Made by a program: the position numbers and the translations under genes. Positions 1 to 13,100 of a stretch of 64,000 nucleotides of DNA are shown one piece after another. Origin of the DNA: Polydactylus sextarius (taxonomy: Eukaryota > Chordata > Actinopteri > Polynemidae). A model generated the notes under the pieces. It saw only the letters and a list, made by a program, of their open reading frames with translations. It searched no databases and was not told where the DNA came from. The DNA is taken from contig CM028906.1 in the NCBI GenBank assembly GCA_016801845.1, forward strand, positions 14,491,001-14,555,000, written 5' to 3'. Positions within the stretch are counted from its first letter, which is position 1, and each line of letters starts with the position of its first letter.

Positions 1-1014
1 AGCTGCTCGAGTCTCAGCAATAACTGTCACATCTCTGTCCTGAATTTCTCTCTGTCAAACAACTGATTCCAATTCCTGCTCTTTTATAAATCACAAACTA
101 GTTTTGGGGCCAAAATACATCTTGGATCATCTGCTACAGCACTGACACATGAGACGTCAGAAGTTGGCACTGCTCTGCTGCTTGTTCCCAAAATTAAAAC
201 CAAACATGGTGAAACTGCTTTTAGCTGTTCTGCACCACATATATGGAACTTCTCAAAGATCTAGGCATTAACCTAAACATTAATTATTTTTAATTAATTA
301 AAGGTATAACAACATCTGTTTGCATTGTTCATTTTTGATTCCCAATGGTTCAGATCTGTTACTCTAGTTTTAACAAATCAGGTAAAGCAGTCCGACTCTT
401 TGACTCCACAGAATCTGTGTGATACATTATCAATAACTTATGGTTTCTGTTAAAAATGAGATATTTTGATCTTAAATAAGCTAATTTTCATGTCTCATCG
501 TCTTACAATAGCGCCCCCTATGTCTGAATATTCGCCCAGCTCACGATATGAAAGTGTGAATCTCATTTTAAAACTAAGTTAGGAGCAAGCTGGTAATTAT
601 ATTAATAATAATAATAATAATAATTGTTGTTGTTGTTGTCGTTGTATCAGGTTAATCGTCACTGCCCACCAGTGGTTAGTGAGGCTGTATCCTCAGCCGA
701 GGTCTCTTCTTTAGAGGCAGGAATTTAAATCCAGAGGGATTAACGAGAACACACTGAGCTGTAAACCCTTCAGTAGCTCTCCAAGGGGTCTCTGCCTCAG
801 TGCGTAAAGTTGGGACGGGGCTCCGGACGCACAGCGCAGCACTTACTATCCCACAGGCTCAATGTGTGTCACCTCTGCGGGATACTTGACAGGGATTTCT
901 GATATTTGGATACCACTACCCTCGCGGGTCACTGACAGATGAAAACAGTGGCGTTTTGTTGATGTGGAGGCGTTTTCCTTGAGCAGATCATCTGTCCCGC
1001 AGCGCAGAGGGGAC
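1..1014 (+). promoter_or_regulatory. Upstream region and presumed promoter/5' UTR of the ccbe1-family gene
   Basis: No coding exon is visible. The first 600 bases are AT-rich. A compound (AAT)n/(GTT)n microsatellite lies at about 601-641. From about 760 to 1014 the DNA becomes clearly richer in G, C and CpG, with a GGGACGGGGC-like box near 812-821 and no TATA box, so a TATA-less promoter and 5' UTR are inferred here. The transcription start cannot be placed from sequence alone. Confidence 0.45.
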
Positions 1015-1127
1015 ATGGGTCAACTTTATGGTGCGACTCTTTTACCATTTGGCGCAATCTGTATTGTTTTGCTGTGGGAATCTGGTGCCAGCTCTATCAG
1101 GACGACACTCGCTGTGGACACCTCGAG
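1015..1127 (+). CDS. ccbe1: ccbe1 coding exon 1: signal peptide
   Basis: Encodes residues 1-37 plus two bases of codon 38. A hydrophobic run (about residues 8-21) followed by small residues fits a cleavable secretion signal. The donor is GAG|GTAAGT at 1128. The ATG at 1015 is preceded by GAC and followed by G, a strong initiation context. Confidence 0.85.
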
Positions 1128-4100
1128 GTAAGTCTCACTCACTTGACAAGTGGATCTGAAGATATTGTGAATGAACGATAACAGCGATACAGTTTGATCA
1201 GGGATGTCGCTTTTAAACCATGAACAAAATTTCACTAAAAGTATAATCAAAATTTTTCAGCGACGACACTGACGTTTATTCTCAACTTGAGCCACAGCGT
1301 CTGAATTACTCTTTTATTTGTGATCATCGGTGGTTTTTAAAGATTAATGTGAGCATAAAGGTATGTAAACTCTTTGGCAACATCCACTTCACTCACATTA
1401 CCTAGTTTAATTTAAACCATAACACTGTCAGATTAGCGTGTAGTGCCAAAATCCTTAATATACTTTCGTCTCTTGTTTTATTGGTGGCTACTTTTTTTTT
1501 ACGACATTAAGTATGTAAGCTGTCAAAAGAGGAGACCCCTGGATGAACCACTGTAGCGCGTCTAATGTAATGTGATTTTCAAGGAAATGCAAAAAGGCAA
1601 AGGGGAAACTCCAAATGGTTGGAATCGGTCGCGGTGCGAGGAGCCAAATGGTACTTGTGCTCAGACAAAACATGACAGATGCTATTAACGTGCCCGGAGA
1701 GAGTGGGGCAGGAGGTGAGGAGAGGATGTGAATGGAGCACATGCACCCAATAATGTTAGGAGAAGGGAAGAGACCTGAGGAGCAAACTGCGCAGCAGCAG
1801 GTTAAACCACAATAAAACAACAGTGTTATCTTGTCTAAAATTACCTTCAGATTTATGTTTTAAATGTCCAGTGTAAACTCATTGGATTCTGTTACAATGG
1901 GATCAAAAACACCTACTGCTCTGATTAATGGTCCAACTTAAACCTCCAAGAGCCTGTACAAGTTTATTGAAACAAAGTGCAGAATGTGCAATACTGGCGC
2001 CCTCCTCCACTGTGACATTTACATTAATAAATCACTCACTGTGGCTTGTATATACACCATGTTGTTAGTTTGGTTTACATGTAGAGATTTACAATGTGTA
2101 TTTAATGTCATTTTCATTGCATTTCTTGTTTTATGGTTTGGAGCCAGATCAATAAATCAGTCAGGCCAGTATATCGGTCTGTGCTATCTTATTGCATTTA
2201 AATTGTTAACACATCACAGAAATACTGAAGATATATTTGATGTTTAGCCATCATTGTGCACTGGGCATGTTTTGACCAAAGTTTTCAGTCATAAAATGTC
2301 ACGATAAACAATAACCAAATATGAAGAATCTTTATTAGGAAATAATTTCATTATTGTTGATTTTTCCCAAGAGACATTTATACAATATACAAAAGATGTC
2401 AGAAGACAAGAAACAGAAAAATAAAATTTTACAATCAAGTTATTAATCAATGAATTAATGAAGTTTTTCTTTTTGCAGAGAAACTAAACAAGAAAAACAT
2501 ATCAGTGTTGATACTGGCCTGAAAACTCCAAGGTCGACTGGCCTCTAATGTCATGTCTAACCAACCAGGTGTAACTGCTTTAAGTAATGAACAGAGGGAT
2601 TCTGTTGGATTAGGAGTTGAAGCACTGACCATGAACCGCAACATCTCCTGTTTATGTCCATGTCCTGGTTCTTTGTTGGCTGTCACTCCCTCTATCCCTC
2701 TATCCCTCCCTCTCTGTTTTCTGAATGTGTAGCCAAGCCTTGCTGACAAAGTGTAAAAAGTGCCACTCACTTACTATCGCTTCTATGTGTCTTTCTTTTC
2801 TCAGGACTGAGTGTCCAGATAGTAAGATCTTGACGGTGGAATATCCCTGTGTCAGAGCAGGAGGAAAGAACAGCACTTGTTTCAGGTAAGACACTGGGTT
2901 TCCTGAGTCTCTGAGTGAAACAATGGTGGCTTACTGTACATTATTTTTCGGTACAGAGCTGACAGTCTTTCCCAGAACTATAATATGCTCAAGGATACTC
3001 TGACAGAACAAGTGGCTGCTGATGCCTGTAAGAAGAATTGAACCTGAAACTTTCTGGGGTTATGGAGCGGTTTCCGTAACCGCTAAACCACCCTGCCATG
3101 CCGTTTCCAGAGCTGTACATCCCCCTTTATGAAACCCTATATCTCCACTTGAGAGCAAAAAATAATAATTTCCTGAAGACCATAGCTCATAAGACGAAGA
3201 TGCAGTTTGTAAAAGTGTCATAATTTGTCAGGCCACAGCAGCTACTCTTTTTTTCGTACCTTGTATTCCTTAAATGACTAAACCACAGTCTAACATGGCC
3301 AAAAACAGAGTTGTTGTACCATCATTTATACTTACTTTATTTTTCAGTTTTTTTTAACAAAATTGTTACAGCTCTCATTGTGCTGCAGTTTCCATCTGCA
3401 CTGAGCTGAATTCCACCATCCTGGCTCTGTGACAGTAAAACAGAACTTGAACTTTCTCAGCTTGTGTCCAGGGAGAGACATGCAGGGAAGACAGCCCCCT
3501 CTGGGAGATGATAGGCCTGTATTATAACCTAAAAAGTAGAAGTAGTCAGACAGGAGAGGATGTAATTAGTTATTTTTATTGCGCTGAATCCATTCAGAGG
3601 AAAAATAGGACTCCTGGTGGAGTGTTAGAGGTGATTACTTGCAACAGATCTGGTTTAAGTACACACATAAATGAACAGAGAAGTGTTTTCATAATTTAAA
3701 CCAAGTCAGATACAGACAGTTTAGGAGGTGAATATGAGGTACTGTTTGAAATATATGACATATTGAAGAAATTGTTTTCTTTCTGGCTCATCTCTCTCTT
3801 ATTACACAGTCTCAGGGGTACAACTAATAAAAAGGTGCTTTAATATCATATCGAGCATCTTGATGCATAGGTCAAAAGAAATATATTATCCAGTGTAGAT
3901 ATTATAGAGGGTTGTAAGACTTCTAGCTCATGATACATCACACACAAAGGCAGAGAATCAATGTATATTGTTCATTTTGACATCTACATAACTTTTTCTG
4001 AAGCCAAACTTTAGCATGGATTTGGTTGTTGGCGTAAGAAGATCCCTTAATAAATGAGGCACCGGGTCTGTTATGAGGCCAGACCATCTGATCTGTTAAC

Positions 4101-7100
4101 TGTCAAGGTTAGACTGTAACAGACCCCATGTCTTGTTTAATTTCTGGCTCTACAAGAGATATGTGTTACTGGAAGGAGGTGGATTACATGAGGTTGTATT
4201 TTCCTTTCCATGTTTCCCTATTCAGCTCAACACAGACCTGGATCAAACAGATTAATGCAAATAACTGCAGGAGCAACCAGACTAACGTACTGTGTCTGTT
4301 CCTCTTAGCTCAGTTTCAGTGAGAGCAGCATATTGTCACATTTTTCTATATATGCTGACAGATTGAAACTGTCTGTTGTAGTTTGTCTGGATGGTTGTGT
4401 ATTTCTCATGGTAGATCTGAGGTCTGGTTTCACATGTGAGGCTCACCAAGTTATGTGGATGAACTGTTCTTCTGTCTATGTCGTTCAAGGATTTACTCCG
4501 CAAAGCTCTCTTGATATCTCCTCCTGTCTTTGTAGTTTTTGAAACAATGCAGAGACAGCAGTAGGCCTCTCGTTTCTAACTGGCAAACAATCGCTGTCGG
4601 ATTTTAAGTTCGGTTGAAGATGCTGTCTCTCCCCAGACATGTCTTTTTAATGTTTCCAATTATCTCATTTTGTTGTACAGCTATATAGAGGCTATTGTAA
4701 TGTGCCTCTATTTTAAATAACAACTGGGGTCACTGCTTCCCCAAATCCAATAAAGCAGAGAACATAGTTTCGAATTAGTTTAATTAGCCTAAATGCTAAT
4801 TGTCCCATGGCCTGTGTCCACTTAATGGTGAAATACACCACAGTGAATATGGTTGGTTATAAACTCGTAACTCCACAGTTAATGATGTGGTCCTTGGCTT
4901 TAGAAATAATATAGGCTATAGTTATAAGTAGTAAGCCACTTACAATTATTATGCTTTTTGCGTTTCTTCTTTTGTCTTTTGATTTTGGTTTTGGAGAGGA
5001 GACCGCCATAAAGACCACCGTCATCTAAACAAAATCGTTTTTAATACATCCCAGCATTTACCGCAATGCATGTAGAGAAAGCCAAAATTATACTATGACT
5101 GCACAATTGTAGTTTGTTCACTGTATTTGACCCAAACCTGGTCAGTCCAACAGTCTAGTCTCACCCACAGCTCTGCTACATTCAGACATGCTGCTCATTT
5201 TCCAGCAATTTCTGGTTTTCTTCTTGTATTTCTTAACCTGGCACAACTTTCTTATATTTAAATATTCTAAGAAGAAATAGTATAAGAAATAATGTTTCTA
5301 GAGTTTTAATTGAAGATGACATGTTAACCGTTTGGAAAAATTCACACCTTCCTAAAGAAACTGAGCTTAGTTGCTATGAAAACAATGAATGAAATTATGG
5401 TACTTACATGATGGTAGCACTTAACATGATGCTTAACATAAGACAAGTTTAACAGTCATGTTCAAGAAATATTGAGCAATTTCTTATGATGATTTATTTA
5501 AGTTTAAAGTTCCGTGATTAGAATAATACAGATTTTCTCCAACCAGTTGTCAGGCATTATGACTCTTGGCGCTTTCTTTCACGTTGTTGCTTTTATGATC
5601 ACTGATCTTCTCTGTCTCCCCATTGTCTTCTTCAACACTCAACATGTGTTGCTGTGCACATAAGTGTCTGTTAAATGCAAAAAATATAGATGAAATGTTT
5701 CGGTCTTGAAGGGTTTTGTGGTGTTGTACAGACATAAACCTTTGCTGATCTCACCATCTAAACAAAGATGTGCCAGCCGCAGGTCTCCTCATTCTCCACT
5801 GTGGTTTTTACAACGTGGGTGAATCATCTTAATTTCTACGTTTCTATTGTTCAGCATATTCCGTGTTCTGATGCTGTCTTCGCTGGAGGTCACTTTTCCG
5901 TCAGTGCCAAGCCAAAAATACACATTTTGTACCCAGATTCTGAGTGATGTGAGCATGTTTGAGCATTCATGTTTATGTATAAGGCTGTATGAGATGTCTC
6001 TGTATTGTCAGTGCTGGTTACAGCAGTTAATTTTCTGCTCATTTCTAAGCCCTTGCTCTCTAAACACTCTCAGCTGTGGAGTCCAACTCTGACAGTACTG
6101 ATGGACTCCACTAAACTATAAACCATCCTTTCACTTGATTAGCATGTTGTTCTGGTTTAAATACCCTGCATGGCTCATTACTGCAGTAGATAACACCCGT
6201 AACATCATGCTGCAGCATGTGAGCTCAGGCTCTTACTCTAAGAAACTGCATGATGATACATTTCATGGAGACATGTTTGGTTTTGATTGTTTCCATATTT
6301 TATGCTACTTTTGCTGCCACAGTGATCCATCTCTCCCTGTGGCATCATTATTGTCTTGTGTTCCATCATGTCCTGGATGTTCACAAGCAGTGATCATCTT
6401 CTGTTTCTACAGTGTCACTATCTCACAGAGGGTAGGGTGGTGATCGTCATCACTGTTTCCAGTCAAATAGAATACATTTATTGTAAGAGAAGCTGAAATG
6501 AGAAACCGCTAGAGCTGAAAAAAGTATAATTTACGTCATTTCAATCACCTCCCCCGCTTTATCGAATCACGGAATAAAAGCACACAATCAAGCTGGATCA
6601 TGTTCGAATTTTTTGTAATCTACACACCTATTCGACATGCCATCTGACAACTGTGTTTGAATAAGTGGAGGTGTGGTATTTCCTGGGGGAAAACACTCGA
6701 CACACGCCAGTGAGTGGTACAAATAACTAAAATTTTTTGCTGGAAATCTATTTCATGATCTGAAACACAAATACCAAAACACTGTTGAACTTCTACATAA
6801 GAAGTTAATGTGAAGCAGCAGCAGTAGGGTGTTGAATTTACTTTAGAAGTAACCTAATACAGCTCTAACACAACGTAATGACAGTTAACACTGAACAGCG
6901 AGGCCGTTATCAGTATCTGTAAGATAACATTGAAAACTGAATTATTCTCCTGTGAATCCCTCATGCTCAGACAGTTTGTATCCAGGGTGGGAATGGCAAC
7001 CTCTGACCCAACCAATGAAAACTACTACTAGAGGTAATTACTGAAGGCAAATACATTGAACAGCTATGCCAACCATAAATATTATACAAAAAATGGGATT

Positions 7101-10100
7101 TGCTTACATGAAATGATGAAAGGGGTTTAACTGTAAGTGGGAGGAAATATGAGTAACTTTGTGAGGAAAAGGGATTATGTGTCCAACTTCTGCCCTTTAT
7201 TCTCTCAATTTATGTCTCTACCTCACTCTCCTACATGAACACACACACCTCCAGTACTATAAAGCGCAGAACATGTGGTTGGATGGGCTTTGTATTTGAG
7301 AGGGAAAGAAAGGAATGCTTACAATCAGTGTTTCTGGACTTTGCCTGCAGGAATATCTCAAGGCTGAGTCACATACACTTTAGTCATTTTGGCTGAATTT
7401 TTGCCTTTAGGGGGGTCTGATATGACACTATGCTGTTGGCCCCCTTCACACATTTTTGCTTGTTTTATTTTACTGGAAAAGTTCCAGTGGTACACTCGTT
7501 CACGAGGTGTCCACACAGAGAGCACAGAATATACAGCTGCGGTTGACTTGACTACATTTTTACCAGCTGAGACTCGCTTTTTCAGTGTGTGCGTGTCACT
7601 GTAGCAAAATGTGGTCAAGAAGATATCTACTGTAGCAGTAGCTATACCACAGATACTGTTTTGACTAGTTTGGTAGCTGTTTGTACATCTGCCTGTGGAC
7701 AGGTTTCATCGTGGTGATAATGTCACATACGTAGGTGTGTATCGGAGATCAAAATGAAGGTTGATTTTGAAGATGGGTGTGGCTTGATGCATTAGTTCTG
7801 AGTATTTATGTAACAATGGAGTAAGTGGTGCTACATCATAAACTTATTTCATGATGATCTTTCATTAACATGAGTCATCAATAGACACTTCATTGTTGGC
7901 AATAAATTCACAAATTTTCTTCAGTACAAGTTGTGTCCTGGTGCGATACATTACAAAACAGCTCCACAGATCAAAGACCTAATGCAAGGTTCAGTAATGG
8001 GAGTTTTAGTTGAAGTCAACCTTAGATTTTAACCACAACCACTTCCTGTCTCGACTCATTATACGACTCATGCAGGGTTTGCCTCTGTGGGTGAGTGACT
8101 GCATGCTGACTGCTGGTCAGACGGCAGGAAGGCCTCTTTACATCTGGCCTTCACATTGTATTGTATTGGACTGTGTTCATATCAGATATAGCCACTGCAC
8201 CAGATTCCTCTTTCCCTTGCCAAGATGCATTTTGGATGATGGTTCTTTTGCAATTTTCATACTTTAAATCAATACTCATGAAAATCAATTTATTTCAGCA
8301 ACAATCCATCCAAGTTGTTTTTAGCAATGCCAGCAGCATAATTCTATGGATAGCAATGTCTGTTTGTCAACTGGCAACCACTTCTGACTGACTGAAATAT
8401 CTCATCACTTACCAGATTGATCACCATGAAATTTGGTATTTATTTCAAGGTGCCTGGAGGATTAATCCTCCTGATGTTTGTCATCCCCACCAGGCCAAAG
8501 TTTTTCCCCTATTCAGTCAAGACCCCTCATCTTTCACTGGAAGGATTGGCGCAAAAGTTTGTTTAGACATTTGTAAGTCTCCAATCACAAAACCTAATTA
8601 GGCTCACATTTGTGGTTTTCAGCAGAATGTTTTCACAACTATTGAATATATTGCTATTTCCTATATGCATGCTTTTCACAGGATGGATTGTTGTAACTTT
8701 GGGTAGTCCCTTAACCTTTTTTTCTTTCAACACCAACAGGTCAAATATTAATGTTTCCTTTGCATTTGTGTATGTCCAAATACCTGCAATGGATTGATGT
8801 TCCCATCCTCTTCATATTTAGTACTTATTAGCTAATATTATCAGTGCTACAGTAAGATAGTCATTAAAACATTAGCAAGACCGAGTCATAAACATTAGCT
8901 GACTTTTAGCCAAAGTCACCATTGTGCTTGCATACAACCTCACAAGGCTGCTAGGTAGACTGGTGACTCATAATATTTTTTTTCCTTTGCTTCATTACAG
9001 GATGTGGATAAAAGTGTGTGTCTAAGTTTCTGCTATATGTGGTTTAAATACTCATCCAGTACCCCCAAACATGAAGGAAAATGAACCACTCACCACAGAA
9101 TTTGTGAGATTTTGCAATCTTGGCCAACCCTAATACTTCTGCAAGAAATGATCAAATTGGAAGAAAGTTTGCAGACTTTTTCCACATAAAACAATCTAGT
9201 TAAGACACATTGTTACAAGCCATAGTGGAGTGAAGTTACTCTTTGCCCTCAACAATGTTACTTTCTTCTCAACTCAAGTGCTCCAATATTGCCCCTAATA
9301 TGCTTCACCAAAAACAAGCAACTGTTTGAAATTATTGAAATGCACTTTTAGCATTTTTAACATTATTGGAAAATTGTAAAATTTGTAAATGAGATTTGAA
9401 TAAAACAATTCACATTTTGTTTTGTGTATAAATATGAAGCCATGATTCTTTTACGATCACAAATTCTTCATATTTGTTCTTGATTGCCTTGAGTCTGTGA
9501 GCATTGATGTTGGCTTGACTTGCACACTTAAAATCTTTGCTGATTTTAGTCATTGAATTGCACAGTTGGGATTTGCTTATTTCACTAAATGAACCACAGT
9601 GTGGGTCTTTGTTGGGCTGAGTTAGTGGTCCACAGCTTTGGACTTTGTGTTGTGTTTTATGCAATCGGTATGACTGCTTCAGAGGGGTTACTGAAGGTTA
9701 GCTGTTTGTTTGCTGATCTATACACATCAGTCGTTCCCTTTTTTTGTTTGGACACAAAGGCCTGTCTAAAAATGTGTAGAATATTGATAGCAGTGGTTTT
9801 GAAGGTCATGCCACAGTGTATATGTCTCTGGCACAAGTTGAATATCCAGCAAAAGTTCAGCTTGTTTCCTTGGTTTATTTTGGTCAGAGTTGATGAGGTG
9901 AAAATGTAAAAGACTTTGGTTACATGGTATGGAAACATAATAAGTGGTTTATAGGAATAGATTTGTTCACAGGCTCCAAGTGCAAGAACACCCCCTTCAT
10001 CGTCTCCGACCCAAAGTTACCCTGTGTGTCACCCAGAAACACTTTAAGTGTTCATTACTGAAATTCAACTGAGACTGACTGAGCTCCAGGCCTGGACTCC

Positions 10101-13100
10101 ATCTCCACCTTCACACGAAACAGTGTGCTGCTTTTGAGTTAAGCAGAGCCTGTGTACTTTACTATGGAGAGACAGAAGCCAGGCCTCTGTCTAGTAGCCT
10201 GAGTATTAATGCTGAGGTTGAGGTTAGGTCAAATGTGATAAACAACAAGTTTCATACATGTTAAGTGTTGTTTTGAAGAGCGTGTAATTACAGAGCCCTG
10301 ACAGCTTTGGGCTACCCAGATAAGGTCAGTGAGGTTAGTGTTGAGAAAGTGATCTTGTCCTTGTCCCTGAAACAAATGCTCATGTCTGCTCATTTTAAAG
10401 CAAAAGAAACAAGTATGACAAGGAACACATCAGTCAGCCTTGATTTGACCTGAGCATCAGCAGCCACTGTTAGTGTCCTGTTAATTCCTGGGAACCTGGT
10501 GCCCTGGGATGGAATAGGATGAGACCACAGGGGATCATCTCTTGTGTAATGGTCCCTTTGAGAGATGAGGATGTGGAGACTGCCAGCAGTTAAACCTCTA
10601 AAATAACACAGGGCAGTGAGACACAGAGTCTGTTTCGAGGGTGAATGACACCCTGGCTTCAAACTTTCACAGCGGATGATCAAACATTTAAATGACTGAA
10701 CTAACTGACTGAATGACTTACTGACTGACTGACTGACTGCTAGGACTGATTAACTTACTGACAGCTATTACCAGAGATCCAAGCATCCATTGTTTATATA
10801 GAAGTGTGTGTGAACTTTGCTCTTGGACACCCTCAGTGCAGGATTAAAGTTGAAGTATCGGTATCTCAGAGTCTTAAGCTCCCTCTCATCTCCTTTGTTT
10901 CCTGCTAGATTTATGGCATTAGATTTGGCTCTCACCTTAACTCTGAATCATTTGTGGTCTTTGCACATATTTTTAAAGCTTCTAACCTTCCCACACACAT
11001 CCTCACACATATTCAAGTCTTCACACACCCATTCAACCCCCGGTATTAGTTGTCAGACATCACAAAATTGCATATTAGTCAGTGTGAGAGAAGAAAAAAC
11101 TGGCTAAGTGAAAGTGTGTTAGGGAAGATCAACAGCAAAGAACAACAACATAGCAAATTTGATATAAAATAAACAGTGATAATGAGTCATCCAGCTAAGA
11201 AAACATTGGCATGATAGTTATTGAATCAAGAAACAAGTGAAACAAGACACTGCTGCAGCTTCTGTATGAGGCTCACCCACAAACACCATGTTGATTCTTC
11301 ATGCATTCACCAACTAATCACTAATTACCACCCCGTTAGACCACATAAGGTGATTTCCAACACAAACAGGAAAACCGAATCTACTTGCAGTTTTTTTTTT
11401 TATCGTAACCTGAGACTTTAAGCACAGAAAACTCCACAAAATGAGGAAACAGCAGGAGGGATGAATGAAAGAACAACTCTCCTCACACAGCCTTGATCCA
11501 CAGAAACAATTCAACAGCCCAGTTTTGGCTCAATACTATACAAAGTTGTCAAAAATATAGTTCCTGCAGTTTCTCAACCATGGGGCGAGGTCCTCATGTG
11601 GGGTCATATGCAAATGAAATGTGGGAAATTTTGTTCACTTTTTGTGTTGATACTGGCATGATCATTTGTACAGTTTGTATTAAAATATGAATAAACCAGG
11701 ATGAAAATATGTTTAAAAATGATTTATTCCACTTTGTTACCAAAGGTGAGGTAACCAAGCCACTTTGATCCCAACTCTTTTCTTGCTCATATCTGTTTTC
11801 TTTTTACACATATTGAAGTACTGATTTTTTTAAAGAATGCTTCCAATAAACAAGTGGTATCTCTTGTGCCATTAACAAATTACACAATAAAGATAATGAT
11901 ACAAAAATAGATTAGAAAATATCCACAGCAGTGAAAACTACATGAAGGCAGTGAGAAATAAAATCATGCAAAACAGATAGAGGGGCTTTGGAAGTAGTGG
12001 TACTTTTTTTTTTTAATCCAAATTAAATAAAGCTGCACCTTGGCTGAGTGCTCTCCTCTGTGGGGGTTTGCCTGGAAAACCACCTAAAGGTCTATAAAAA
12101 GAGCAAGAAAAGGAAATCAGAGAAGCTGTTGAGTGCCTGTCTTTCTCTCCTGTAATTGGCTTAGATGAATGCATGTAGTGGGACCCTGACAGAAGCTCAG
12201 CTGGCTGATGCCGTCAGTGAGTCAGATTTTCAGCAGGAGAACATCAGCTCAGCTCAGCTAACATTGACATGACAGCCACTTTACACTCCTCACATTCTCT
12301 CCTCTAAATCTTATATATTTACATCTCTGGTTGTCATTTTCTCTGTTTTACTCCTCTTCCTCTCACCCTCTTATGTCTCCATCCATCTTTTTTCCTCTTA
12401 ACTGTCTCTTTTGTACCTTTCCCTCTGTTGCATCATTCTCTCATTTTATATCTCTCACTTATTCTCCCTCACTCTCACCTTCACTTCTTCCCTGCAAGCC
12501 TCTGTCTTCTTGTCTTTGTTTTGCTCCTTAGACCATAAACATGTGCCGTTTTATAAGTACAAAAGTATATCTACATGCACCAGTGGTGTTTTCTGGTCAA
12601 TTGGTCACAGATAATAAGAAATACAAAGCACCTGTCCAATACACACATGCACAGATGAACACACTGTACTGTACTGGTCTTGTTTAGTCTAAGTAGTTGG
12701 TTTGTGTATAGTCTGCAACTGTACATATGTATAGTCCAAAAACAAGAAGAGGAAAGAGGTGACCTTGTTTGTAGTGTACTGTTTCAGTGTGATGTTTAAG
12801 TGTTCAGTTCACATTCACTGGTGTTGGGTATGCTGGATTGCTGCCACTGCTTTTTAACACATTTCATTTTATTCAGCACGTTTTTATTTACACTTGCTCT
12901 TTCACATCAAAATATCTATTTGACAGCAAAATTACAGTGCCTGACTAAGGTGTTTGTTTCTGGTGAGTCCAGAGATGATTATCATGACGTATGTTTACTG
13001 TTACCAAAGCTTTAACTGGGTTAGTAAACAACACACATCACTATTTGGCGTACCCTGACATGTTCTTCTCAGATCCACAGTCCACCGCCTTGCTGAAGCT